64,000 bases of DNA, taken from Escherichia sp. ESNIH1. GTDB lineage: Bacteria; Pseudomonadota; Gammaproteobacteria; Enterobacterales; Enterobacteriaceae. The stretch is taken from positions 620,001 to 684,000 of the forward strand of contig PQKR01000002.1 of assembly GCA_002918705.1 (NCBI GenBank), given 5' to 3'. The translations under genes and the position numbers were made by a program. Positions 11,106 through 20,000 of this stretch are shown here, piece after piece. Numbering within the stretch: position 1 is the stretch's first letter; every line of letters begins with the position of its first letter. The notes beneath the pieces were generated by a model that did no database searches, had not been told where the DNA came from, and saw only the letters and a program-made list of their open reading frames with translations.

Positions 11106-11768
11106 TTAGTTTTCATCAAGATAGTGCTTTAAGGTCAGCCGCAGTTCGGGGCTCATGCGCTCAAGGTTGTTATACAGCCAGCGCAGGTAACCCGGATCGC
11201 GGTCGGCGATTTCTGCTACCGCTTTGCCCCGATACTTACCGAAGGTAAAGGTGGTCATCAGGGCAGGGCGACCGGTAATCGTCGCCATTTGATCCGGCGT
11301 CCAGCCAGATGTGTTCATGATATCAATCAGCAGCGCGGCGGTGATATAGCAGTCATAGAGCGCCCGGTGGTGATGTAATCCTGGGGGCGTCTGGACATTC
11401 AGCTTACGCGACTTGTAGAGCGCCATGTTGCTGTACTGGATCCCCGGCCACAGACGACGGGCCAGCTTCATGGTGCAGATCCACTCTCCGGGCATCTCCG
11501 GCAGCACACGACGATCGAAGCTGGCGTTATGCGCCACATACCAGCTGCTGCCCAGATAGTGCGGCAGTATCTCTTCAATCCACGGCTGATCGGCGACCAT
11601 CTCTTCGGTGATACGGTGAATAGCCATCGCCTGGTGGCTGATAGGACGATCCGGACGCACAAGGTGGCTCATCGGATTAATAATCTGACCGTCGATGACA
11701 TCCACCGAGGCAATCTCAACGATGCCGCCCTGCAGGCCACAGGTTTCAGTATCGATTACGCGTAACAT
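11106..11768 (-). CDS. exoX: Exodeoxyribonuclease X
   Basis: DnaQ-type DEDDh 3'-5' exonuclease used in mismatch repair and DNA repair. The 220 residues have Exo I MLRVIDTETCG (Asp6, Glu8), Exo II VAHNASFDRR and Exo III with the catalytic HHHRALYDC. The C-terminal FTFGKYRGKAVAEIADRDPGY segment is the family tail domain. holE lies 24 bases upstream, so the two probably share a transcript. Confidence 0.97.
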   Translation of the reverse strand: MLRVIDTETCGLQGGIVEIASVDVIDGQIINPMSHLVRPDRPISHQAMAIHRITEEMVADQPWIEEILPHYLGSSWYVAHNASFDRRVLPEMPGEWICTMKLARRLWPGIQYSNMALYKSRKLNVQTPPGLHHHRALYDCYITAALLIDIMNTSGWTPDQMATITGRPALMTTFTFGKYRGKAVAEIADRDPGYLRWLYNNLERMSPELRLTLKHYLDEN

Positions 11769-11792
11769 CCTCTTCTCCAGAAGCCGGTTCGA

Positions 11793-12023
11793 TTATTTGA
11801 TCTTAGGTTCATACGGCAGACGTGAAAGCGATACGGATGCCAGACGATGAACAATCAGCCGCTCGCGAAACCAGTCGCGCAGGTGAGCGGGCTGTTCACG
11901 TTCTACCACCTCTGCGATAACGGGCATATTGTAGCGCTCTTTAAAGGCCACGCCAGCCGCCGCCAGGTCAACGTTGACTTTGTCCATCTCGTCCTGAGGC
12001 AGTGTTGCAAGATTGGTTTTCAT
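11793..12023 (-). CDS. holE: DNA polymerase III theta subunit
   Basis: The 76 residues are the same length as E. coli HolE and nearly identical in the core ([19 protein letters not shown]). It binds the epsilon proofreading subunit. It sits directly upstream of exoX. From memory a hydrolase gene, yobB, lies here in E. coli K-12; there is no room for it in this window. Confidence 0.96.
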   Translation of the reverse strand: MKTNLATLPQDEMDKVNVDLAAAGVAFKERYNMPVIAEVVEREQPAHLRDWFRERLIVHRLASVSLSRLPYEPKIK

Positions 12024-12157
12024 AGGTCCTCCAGGTTTTACGGCGCAAACTTACTAAGCCTGCCGCAGAAAGGCAAGCCCGCGCCTGTACAGACTCGACT
12101 CGTACATTATACAGAGTTATTCTTGGTGCTATACACATAACAAAAAGGAATAGAACG

Positions 12158-12532
12158 ATGGGTTTTACCGCTAAGTCACTCTGCCGTGCGCTGCTGCTGG
12201 CTGTATCTGTGGCCGCATCGCCTGCCGTTTTCGCGCATGCTCACCTGAAGCATCAGTATCCCGCCGCCGATGCAAACGTAACCGCCGCTCCGCAGGCGCT
12301 GACCCTTAATTTTTCCGAGGGTATTGAGCCTAAGTTCAGCAGCGTAAAAGTGACCGGATCGCAGCAGCAGACGGTAAAAATCGGGACGGTAAAACGTAAC
12401 GATAACGACAAAACACAGCTGATTGCGCCCCTCGAACAGGCGCTCACGCCTGGTGAGTATACCGTAGAGTGGCACGTTGTCTCCGTTGACGGGCATAAAA
12501 CGCAGGGCAGCTACCGGTTTAGCGTAAAGTAA
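12158..12532 (+). CDS. yobA: YobA, CopC-family periplasmic copper-binding protein
   Basis: The 124 residues have a signal peptide (AVSVAASPAVFA before HAHLKHQYP). The mature CopC-like beta-barrel carries the N-terminal HAH and the C-terminal VSVDGHKTQGSYRF, the usual copper-site histidines. Two bases separate it from the CopD-like gene yebZ, and yebY follows, so the three form an operon for copper or metal handling in the envelope. The exact role is inferred from family. Confidence 0.9.
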   Translation: MGFTAKSLCRALLLAVSVAASPAVFAHAHLKHQYPAADANVTAAPQALTLNFSEGIEPKFSSVKVTGSQQQTVKIGTVKRNDNDKTQLIAPLEQALTPGEYTVEWHVVSVDGHKTQGSYRFSVK

Positions 12533-12533
12533 T

Positions 12534-13400
12534 ATGCTCGCGTTTTGCTACGTTAGCCTGCGGTTCATCCATTTTCTGACCCTGATGCTGGTATTTGGCA
12601 GCAACGCCTTTGCGCACTGGCTTGCCGATCCGGCGATTCGCTCTACGTTGCAGCGACGCTTTATGTTCATGCAGCGTGCCGCGCTGGCGCTGACGTTTAT
12701 CTGTGCATTGCTGATGTTTGCCCTACAGGGCGGTATGATGGGCAACGGCTGGCATGATGTCTGGCAGCCGGATATCTGGCTGGCGGTGAGCGAAACCCAG
12801 TTTGGCAGCGTCTGGCTGTGGCAGATTGTTCTCGCGCTGGCAACGCTACTGCTGGGCTTCATGCATCAGCAGGGACGGGTGTTGCTGCTGGTCACTGCCC
12901 AGCTGCTGCTGCTGGCGAATACCGGCCATGCGGCAATGTACGACGGCGCAACGGGACTATTCACCCGTGTCAATTACGCTGTGCATCTACTCTGTGCCGC
13001 CGCATGGTTTGGCGGCCTGCTGCCGGTACTGTATTGTATGCATCTGGTGACGGCGCACAGACGCGATCAGGCGATAAACAGTCTGATGCGCTTTTCCCGT
13101 TACGGGCACCTGGCGGTGGCGGGAGTTTTACTATCCGGAGCGATCAACGCGCTTCTTATTCAGGGCATAGTGCTACCGTGGCAGAGCCTGTATGGCCGCC
13201 TGCTGTTGGTCAAATGCGTGCTGGTACTGATAATGGTGACGATTGCTGTGGTAAACCGGTATGTACTGGTACCGCGTTTTCGTTTGCAGAAAGCCCAGAC
13301 GCGCACTGCGTTTATCCGGATGACACAAGCTGAAGTGGTTCTCGGCATCGTGGTGCTGGCAACGGTCAGCCTGTTTGCGACACTTGAACCTTTTGAATAA
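12534..13400 (+). CDS. yebZ: YebZ, CopD-family inner-membrane protein
   Basis: The 288 residues form about eight hydrophobic segments ([72 protein letters not shown], and so on). Membrane histidines (RFIHF, NTGHAAM, AVHLL, GHLAV) are typical of CopD. It begins two bases after the yobA stop. Probably moves copper across the inner membrane with YobA; inferred from the CopC/CopD pairing. Confidence 0.92.
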   Translation: MLAFCYVSLRFIHFLTLMLVFGSNAFAHWLADPAIRSTLQRRFMFMQRAALALTFICALLMFALQGGMMGNGWHDVWQPDIWLAVSETQFGSVWLWQIVLALATLLLGFMHQQGRVLLLVTAQLLLLANTGHAAMYDGATGLFTRVNYAVHLLCAAAWFGGLLPVLYCMHLVTAHRRDQAINSLMRFSRYGHLAVAGVLLSGAINALLIQGIVLPWQSLYGRLLLVKCVLVLIMVTIAVVNRYVLVPRFRLQKAQTRTAFIRMTQAEVVLGIVVLATVSLFATLEPFE

Positions 13401-13411
13401 CTGGCGAAAAA

Positions 13412-13750
13412 ATGAAAAAAAGTATTCTCACTCTTCTGTTATTGACCTGTTCGGCCAGTGCCTTAGCCGCGCCGCAGGTGATCACCGTAAGCCGCTTAGA
13501 TGTGGGTAAAGAGAACTGGGCGTTTAACCGTGAGGAGGTGATGCTCACCTGCCGTCCCGGTCATGCGCTGTTTGCTATCAACCCGAGCACGCTGGTGCAG
13601 TATCCGCTCAATGAGGCTGCGGAGCAGCAGGTCGCCAAAGGCCAGAACAGCGGCCAACCCATCTCTGTTATTCAGATTGACGATCCGGCGAAGTCTGGAG
13701 AGAAGATGAGCCTTGCTCCGTTTATCGAGCGAGCCGAAAAGCTCTGCTAA
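13412..13750 (+). CDS. yebY: YebY, DUF2511 periplasmic protein
   Basis: The 112 residues have a signal peptide ([14 protein letters not shown] before APQVITVSR) and the conserved [27 protein letters not shown]. Three cysteines are at the signal, mid-protein and the last residue. Third gene of the yobA-yebZ-yebY operon. Matches E. coli YebY over its length; biochemical role not established. Confidence 0.92.
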   Translation: MKKSILTLLLLTCSASALAAPQVITVSRLDVGKENWAFNREEVMLTCRPGHALFAINPSTLVQYPLNEAAEQQVAKGQNSGQPISVIQIDDPAKSGEKMSLAPFIERAEKLC

Positions 13751-13773
13751 TTCCGCTAGATTGATTAATAACA

Positions 13774-13815
13774 AAAAACCGCAGGCTTCACTGATGAAGC
13801 GTTGCGGTTTTTTTG
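13774..13815 (+). terminator. Terminator of the yobA-yebZ-yebY operon
   Basis: Long stem AACCGCA-GGCTTCA with its complement TGAAGC-G-TGCGGTT, followed by seven T. Confidence 0.85.
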
Positions 13816-13899
13816 CTTTCGGCCGTGACAATCACTCTTTTTTTCCTGCCACAGAGGCTGTGGACTGGAAAAGCTGGCGCTGTCATCTATTCTTAAAGT

Positions 13900-14003
13900 G
13901 CCAGGCGTATTAAGCCTGCATTAATGCCAACTTTTAGCGCACGGCTCTCTCCCAAGAGCCATTTCCCTGGACCGAATACAGGAATCGTATTCGGTCTTTT
14001 TTT
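13900..14003 (+). ncRNA. sdsR: SdsR (RyeB) sigma-S-dependent small RNA
   Basis: About 104 nt matching the known enterobacterial SdsR: TAAGCCTGCATTAATGCC near the 5' end, the stem GGCTCT/AGAGCC, then a 10-bp terminator stem GACCGAATAC/GTATTCGGTC (13970-13979 and 13987-13996) and seven T. TATTCT at 13888-13893 fits the -10 of its sigma-S promoter, putting the start near 13900. SdsR is an Hfq RNA made in stationary phase. The prophage has inserted in the terminator and rebuilt it, so the RNA should be intact. Its antisense partner RyeA/SraC is discussed in the findings. Confidence 0.9.
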
Positions 14004-14011
14004 ATCTGTTT
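13978..14011. repeat. attL, left 34-bp att core
   Basis: A 34-bp direct repeat, identical at 13978-14011 and 55929-55962. It covers the 3' arm of the sdsR terminator hairpin, the T-run and seven or eight further bases. The integrase gene begins within 70 bases on its right, as at other lambdoid attachment sites. Confidence 0.92.
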
Positions 14012-14080
14012 GATTACTAAGGGTTTTTTGGGGTCTCACACTAAAATCCACCAAAATTCCACCAATTCCCTGTATTCAGT

Positions 14081-15163
14081 CTAAACCATAACATACTCAG
14101 CCCCACGGGCGTCTAGGTATTTTTTGGTCATTGATAAATTTTTATGGCCTAGCAGCCGCTGCGCAAAATCTTCACCTTTCTCCTTCTCATATAGCCGGCC
14201 AGCCAGACTTCTGATTTCATGAAAAGAGGGCGGATTAGGGCCAAACTTTAGCGCAGTTGTGTCGCGGGTATCTGAAAAGGCCTGGGTCAATCCGTCAGGC
14301 GTTAGTGGTCCCGGTTTTCTTCCGCCCCGTCGCACCGGCGAGTACAGCAGGAACTCAGATGGATTGTTCACCCTGCAACGTTCTATCACCTCCTCTAAAT
14401 GAAGATCGGCCGCTTCCAGCTTAAGGTCCAACGGGATGGCTAATTTATTGCCTGTTTTCTCCTGTACGACAAACAATCTTCCTTCCCGGACATCAGTGAA
14501 TTTTAAGGTGGCTATATCCTCACGTCGTTGACCTGTGACAAGCGCAAGATCAAATGCATTTGCCGCCCATACTGAGTTAGTCGCTGCTGTTTCTCGTATC
14601 GTAAAGTAAGCCTCGAGCAACAATCGTTCCCGCTTAACTTTTGGTGCGGGGGTGCGGGTGGGTTCCGCCGGGTTTCTTTCGATATGGCCCTCGACAAGCG
14701 CTTCCCTGAATACATCGAGAAGTACAGATCTCAGACCTGCAGCCATGCTTTTTTTATCGCAGGCAATATATGTCTCAAGGAATTCAGCGATGTCTTTAGT
14801 GGTAACTGCGTTAAGCGCGATGTTGCCGAACTCTTTTCTGATCGTCTCCAGCTGGTTCCTTCGCACTTTCATCGTGTTTGGTTTTAATTCCCTTCGCTCG
14901 AGAATAATGTCATACCTCTCCAGCCATTTGGCCATAGTCAGGGTGGGCGTCTCTTTAATGCGCTCAAGTAGACTGGAGGGGATGTAGTTCTGGTCAAGAT
15001 AGCTGTTTGCCTCAATGGCCTGGGCTATCGCTTCCCTGCGATCAATACGGCCCAGATAGATCACTTGGCCAGTTATTGGGTTGCGCCAGGCATAAAGCTT
15101 ATCTCTCTTGCGAAAGGTCAGGTTACGGGGCAGGTTAGCGTCGTAACGGGCTGGCCTCTGCAT
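14081..15163 (-). CDS. int: Lambda-type tyrosine integrase
   Basis: Catalyses integration and excision at the sdsR terminator. The 360 residues have an N-terminal arm-binding domain (LTFRKRDKLYAWRNPITGQ), a core-binding domain and a catalytic domain. The first catalytic Arg is in VTGQRREDIATLKFTDV, then a Lys in VVQEKTGNKL, HEIRSLAGRLY (His-x-x-Arg), LLGHKNLSMTKKYLDAR (His and the nucleophile Tyr). It overlaps xis and ends 69 bases from attL. Confidence 0.96.
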   Translation of the reverse strand: MQRPARYDANLPRNLTFRKRDKLYAWRNPITGQVIYLGRIDRREAIAQAIEANSYLDQNYIPSSLLERIKETPTLTMAKWLERYDIILERRELKPNTMKVRRNQLETIRKEFGNIALNAVTTKDIAEFLETYIACDKKSMAAGLRSVLLDVFREALVEGHIERNPAEPTRTPAPKVKRERLLLEAYFTIRETAATNSVWAANAFDLALVTGQRREDIATLKFTDVREGRLFVVQEKTGNKLAIPLDLKLEAADLHLEEVIERCRVNNPSEFLLYSPVRRGGRKPGPLTPDGLTQAFSDTRDTTALKFGPNPPSFHEIRSLAGRLYEKEKGEDFAQRLLGHKNLSMTKKYLDARGAEYVMV

Positions 15164-15404
15164 TCTGTAATCTCTCCAGTAAAGTCCCTTTGGACGGAAT
15201 TTTTAAATGCTGCGGTTTTAAGCGCAAATTCTTCTTGCTCGAATCAACATAGATAGCATCCGGGCGGAGCTTATACTCTTTGCCGTGTAGCTCCGGGGCA
15301 GGATAGATCTTGCCTTCCCGTACCCATCTGCGGAGGGTGGATAGTGAGGGAGGGGTGGAATATACGCTGGCTGCCCATTCCACCAAATTGAGAAGTTTTG
15401 CCAT
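15135..15404 (-). CDS. xis: Excisionase
   Basis: The 89 residues start MAKLLNLVEWAASVYSTPPS at an ATG with AGGAG upstream; a longer open frame exists but lacks a ribosome site. STLRRWVREGKIYPAPELHG is the winged-helix recognition part of phage excisionases that bend att DNA with Int. It overlaps the int start by 29 bases, as in many lambdoid phages. Confidence 0.85.
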   Translation of the reverse strand: MAKLLNLVEWAASVYSTPPSLSTLRRWVREGKIYPAPELHGKEYKLRPDAIYVDSSKKNLRLKPQHLKIPSKGTLLERLQNAEASPLRR

Positions 15405-15469
15405 TATTTTCTCCTGCGCCCGCCACCCTAGTATAAGGAGGGAGGGCGCTGATTGATGATATTTCGATA

Positions 15470-15712
15470 TCAAGACATCCGGCCGGCGAGGTGGCGCAGC
15501 CGTCGCGCGCCGGTGATCGCCGTGGCCACATAGCTGGCGCTGCGGTTCTCTACTTCCACCTTCACCTTCATTCCGTCGACCAGCACCGTGTATTCGCTGC
15601 TGTTGGCCCGGCTGGCGTAATCGCCGAACCGCTCAACATGTTTCGCCAGTGCAGCGTCACAGGCCCGGCGAGCCAGTGGGGAGTCCTTCCTGCTTCGGTT
15701 AATCAGCCTCAT
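15470..15712 (-). CDS. Small early protein, probably DUF4060 family
   Basis: The 80 residues begin MRLINRSRKDSPLARRACDAAL and end ATAITGARRLRHLAGRMS. The pattern fits a family of small left-arm proteins of enterobacterial phages, from memory DUF4060. The middle (YTVLVDGMKVKVEVENRSASYV) looks like a short beta-sheet. Start and preceding stop overlap as ATGA. Function unknown. Confidence 0.7.
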   Translation of the reverse strand: MRLINRSRKDSPLARRACDAALAKHVERFGDYASRANSSEYTVLVDGMKVKVEVENRSASYVATAITGARRLRHLAGRMS

Positions 15713-15885
15713 TCAGCACGCTCCGGATCAAACACGTCCCAGCAGTTCCGTTCGATGTTAGCCAGCAGCCGGCGATCCTCTACCTCGGCCAGCGGCCGGC
15801 CGGTCAGCTCGGCGATTTGCTTATTGTTATGGGTTAGCAGCAGCTTCAGCTCACTGTTGCTCCAGCGGGTTTGTTTATCGCTCAT
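15709..15885 (-). CDS. Small helix-turn-helix-like early protein (58 aa)
   Basis: An open frame of 58 residues: MSDKQTRWSNSELKLLLTHN, then NKQIAELTGRPLAEVEDRRL, ending WDVFDPERAE. The first 40 residues look like a SANT/Myb or sigma-70-like helix-turn-helix. It overlaps the next gene by ATGA, so it is translated with it in the left operon. Too short for many gene callers. Function unknown. Confidence 0.65.
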   Translation of the reverse strand: MSDKQTRWSNSELKLLLTHNNKQIAELTGRPLAEVEDRRLLANIERNCWDVFDPERAE

Positions 15886-15919
15886 CTCGTTACCGGAAGG
15901 GTTGCCCCTCCCGCCTCCC

Positions 15920-17035
15920 TCAGGCCACGTATTCGGGCTTCATATCACCCAGGGTAATGGCGAACTGGTCATACAGCTCGTCGCCCAGGTGGCGCTTAGC
16001 CGCCGCCAGTGTCTGCTCGGCTTTAGCGAACTGCTCAGCAGCATCCGGCTCGCCGGGCTGGGGCAGGGAGTTGATCGCCGCCTCAACCTTGTTACGGGCA
16101 TCAACCAGGTAATAGCGCTTCACGGCTTTATTTTTCAGCTCAGTGAACAGGGCGGATCCTAACGTCGCTTTAGCGGTTTCGATGTCGGCGCGCAGAGCTT
16201 TAGCACCATCCACGTCCTGAGCAGCTTCAATGCGATCCCGGAATTCATCCGCCATAGCATCGATGTTGGCAGCAGATTCCTGCGCGCTGTGAGTCGTTGT
16301 TACGCTGTCACTGTTGATATCAGCCAGGCTTACGCGCTGGACGGGTGCAGGATTGATTTCTCGCTCGGTACGCTGCTCCACTTCATCCGGGGTATAAACA
16401 CCAAGTACAACTGCAGGGCAGTAAAGACGTGCCCAGTATTTGAGGGCTAAATACGCGATCTGCTGTTTAGGATTCGAAATCCACAGTGGAGAGTTACGTG
16501 TAATCACGCTGGACAGGAACACCGGTTCGCCCCAAGTGATCTTACTTTCGCCGCGAATGACGGCACCCACACGAACCGACAGGCCCTGTTCGTCGGCGCT
16601 GGTCCAGCCGCGTACCATTTCTTTCTTGTCGTACGTCCCGCCACCTTTCGCCGGCTTCTTCACAATCTCTTCGCGCATGCTTGCGCATTTCGACCAATCG
16701 CCCTCGTACTCATAGTGGAAGCGGCCCACAATGGCGTTTGAACTGGAGATCACCGCGTTAACCAGCTGGGCTTCGTAGCCAAGCACACCATTTACCAGGT
16801 GCGTTTTCTGCGCCACTGCGTACGGGTTCATTCCCCATTGCATCGCCTGCATGATGATCGCCATGCAGTCAGCCGGATTACCCCTAAGGTGCTCAGGAAC
16901 GGTAACGGCGGCCTGAGCCATAAGGCCAGCTACAGCCTGAAGCTGGGTTAATGCCTGCACATTGAAAATGGCGTTGTTGGCAGAAATGGTGTTGGGTGTC
17001 TGCTGCTCTGCTGTGATGATATTTGTGTTTTCCAT
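15920..17035 (-). CDS. recT: RecT-family single-strand annealing protein
   Basis: Pairs complementary single strands in phage recombination, working with the exonuclease upstream. The 371 residues include the RecT core (NPADCMAIIMQAMQWGMNPYAVAQKTHLVNG, YKV-like QLVNAVI, PKQQIAYLALKYWARLYCPAVVLGVY, up to about 225). A C-terminal helical extension of about 145 residues is absent from the 269-residue Rac RecT. The frame opens two codons earlier, but AAGGGGA abuts that ATG; the ATG at 17035 has proper spacing. Confidence 0.9.
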   Translation of the reverse strand: MENTNIITAEQQTPNTISANNAIFNVQALTQLQAVAGLMAQAAVTVPEHLRGNPADCMAIIMQAMQWGMNPYAVAQKTHLVNGVLGYEAQLVNAVISSSNAIVGRFHYEYEGDWSKCASMREEIVKKPAKGGGTYDKKEMVRGWTSADEQGLSVRVGAVIRGESKITWGEPVFLSSVITRNSPLWISNPKQQIAYLALKYWARLYCPAVVLGVYTPDEVEQRTEREINPAPVQRVSLADINSDSVTTTHSAQESAANIDAMADEFRDRIEAAQDVDGAKALRADIETAKATLGSALFTELKNKAVKRYYLVDARNKVEAAINSLPQPGEPDAAEQFAKAEQTLAAAKRHLGDELYDQFAITLGDMKPEYVA

Positions 17036-17046
17036 CGTCATTCCCC

Positions 17047-20000
17047 TTATGCCTGAGTACGCAGCGCTTCAAGGCGGCGCAGGTCGAAGTCGTTCAGTTC
17101 GTCGGTGTAGTCTTCGGTGATCGGCGCTGGCCATTCGCCAGTGTCGAACGCGTTAGCGATGCGGTTCATCGTCTGGCGATATTCCAACATGCCGAGCTCA
17201 ATCAGCTCTTCGCTGGCCTCGACGATGGCGATCCAGTGGTAACCCTCGTCTTTGTTGACGAAAATCCAGAAGAACTGGTCCAGCGCCGCGGTGCTCATGT
17301 ACATGGCCGCGCTGAGGTGGTAATCGCGGTCGATGATTTCCCGGTGCAGGCGGGCGCGCAGGCCGGACTGCTTAACGTTCCACATGCTGATAGTTTTCAG
17401 GTCAGCACCGATACGCACCGCATCGATGTCGATTTCAAGATCCGGTCGTACGCGGATTTCCAGACCTGTCTCTTCGTCAATGCCGAAGTAGCTGGTCTCT
17501 ACGGCGCGGCTCGGGTGCGTCAGCAGCATGCCAGCGGTCGGGTGCGCCAGCAGCGCTTTCTGGATGGCCAGCGCGGTTTCCAGCTGCTGGCGGGTCACCA
17601 GCACCTTGCCTTCCGGGTTCTCGCGCCAGGCGTCCAGCAACTCGTCAGCGAACACGGCATCCGGGCGGACCGCTTTGAGCGCCTGGATCATGTCGGCTTT
17701 GGTACCGGACACTTTCAGCGGCGCGGGTTTCTGTGCTTCCTGCGCGACCAGGTCAGGATTGATGATCGCCAGCTGCTCGAGGAGCGCGTCACGGCTGCCG
17801 GTGGTTTTCACCGGCGCGGGCAGGGTGGCGTTGTACTCTTTGATGCAGGCCTTCATTGCTGCAGCGGTCTGCTTCTTATCGGCTTCGATGCGCTGGAACT
17901 CCTCCGGCAGCGCCATATAGCTCTCTGCGGTATCGTCTACTGCTGCGCCCAGTGAGAGCTGGGTGGGCAGGGTGGCATTATGGGTTTCCAGCAGCGCTTT
18001 GATATCGTCAGCGCTCAGCAGCGGCGGCAGGCTGGCGTTGTATTCGTCGATACAGGCGCGGATCGTCGCCGTGGTGGTGAGCGCCCCCGCCGGGATCTCC
18101 GGCTCGACGCTGAACTCGGCGGCCAGTGTCTCCGGCTGCAGCGCCAGCGCATGCACCAGGTTGCCCATGTCGAGCACCTTGGAACGCTCCCGCGCTATGG
18201 ACTTAGTGACATGGCGGGCGTTGAAGTACATCAGGGAGACGCGCGCGTCTTTTACCTGCGTGCTGCTGATGCCGTTCGCCGCGTGGTAGACGTCGTTCGG
18301 CAGCCCCTCATAACGGCCAGGCTCGAAGTAGGCTGGGTATTCCGGCGCGGCGGCTTCTGGCTCGGGGATATTCGCTGCTGGTTCGCTAACCGGCGCTTTT
18401 GGCTCAACCTGAGGTAATTCCGCTTCTTTCTGGTGCGCGGCTTCGTCTTTTTGGCTCAGATCTGCAGCGACATTGCTCGCCAGTTCCGGTGCGGCAGCGG
18501 CGAGAATATCCGCCGGGTTTACGCTGCCCGCTTGCGCAGCAGCTGCATCAACGCTTTCGACCGCTGGTAACGCAGCACCAGCCTGGCTTTCGATCTGGCC
18601 AGTCTCTTCCATCTGCACATGGTCTACTTCCTGTTTTGCGACTTCATTTGAGGGGGTGCCCAGCAGGCCTTCGATGGAGAACACGCCGCTGCCCAAGCTT
18701 TTAACTTCGGGCTGAGCCGTTTCACCGGTGCTGGTATTCTCTTCAGCCGGCGCAGCAGCAGGGGCGATCAGCAGCGACTCTACCGCCTGCCAGCGCTCCT
18801 CGCTGTCTGGTTTTCCTGTATCGGGGATGAATGCCACTTCTTTGCCGTTCTGCGCGATGTAGCTAATTAGCTTTGGCGTCTCTTTATGGATGCCCTCAGG
18901 CGCATTGCGGATCAGGACGAAAACAGCAGCACGTGAAAAGTCCAGAATGCCAGGCGTCTTGCGCAGCTGGTCACTCCACGAGCTCCAGGGCTCTTCTTTG
19001 TTGGCGATGATTTCTTTTGCCCGACGCAGCACGCCGCCCGGGATCTCGTAGATGTTGTAATCCATAGGCAGCAGGGCGGCTGCGATTTCAATATCCAGAG
19101 TATCGAGCGTATGTTTCAGATCCGGATTGCGATCGGTAGGGTTCCCGCCGCCAGCATTGGTACCAGTGTCAGTGCGCTGGATAGTTGTCTTGCCTGCTTT
19201 CTTAAGCCACTTAGCAGTGACACCATCACGGTCAATTTTTTTGCCTGTGGCAGTGATAGAAGAATTGCTGTTGTGTGCGTCGATCCACTCTTTGAAGAAC
19301 GAGACAAGCTGCGCCAGCTGCGGCGCCGGGCCGTCAGCTGACCAGACAGACTGAACATCAGCAAACAGGTCCGCCAGGGTTTCAGGGAAAACATGCTGCA
19401 GCTGGCGCAGATCATGGTTGCGGCATGCCAGCAGCACGTTCTGCGGATAGGTTGCGTCCATGTCCAGGCTGATGCGGGTGATCTCGGCTGCCTGTTCGGC
19501 GCTCAGCTCATTGAACAAGCCAAACAGCCAGGTTCCCAGCACGCGCTGAACGTAGGTATAGTTCTGGCGAGTGTTTACGCTGAAGTCATTGGTACCAGTT
19601 TCTGCCGCCGGGGTTTGCTGGGTTTCAATCCACGACTGCACGATATTATTTCTTCCATCCTCCGTAGCAGTTGAGTATGCGCAGGCAAACTGACGAACCA
19701 GATCTGCGGTCATGCTTTGCCGATAGCCTTCTGGCCATACCTGCCGGATTGCACGGATCACACCCGCCGTTACCCCGCCTGTAAAATTAACTACCCCTGG
19801 ATCAGTTAGCGCGGCAACAACAATGCTCAAGGTTTCGCTGTTGTCAGCCTGTACCGCTTCTTTGACTTCGTTCAGTTGCTGACGGTCAATGTGCTGCTGG
19901 TCAAACAACCACGCGGCAGCAATCTGCTGAGGTAAGGTTAACTCGCGGATGGATGTCCACCCGTCGTCCTGCCCGGAATCGCCTACGTTATCGGCTTGTT

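Noticed and set aside
13900-14011. tRNA gene as the attachment site
   Set aside because: The core is in the terminator of sdsR. No cloverleaf can be drawn here, and I found no tRNA or rRNA gene in the window.
17023-17955. 310-codon plus-strand frame opposite the RecE-like gene
   Set aside because: The RecE-like frame is supported by nuclease motifs; this frame is its shadow with His/Arg/Val-rich composition.
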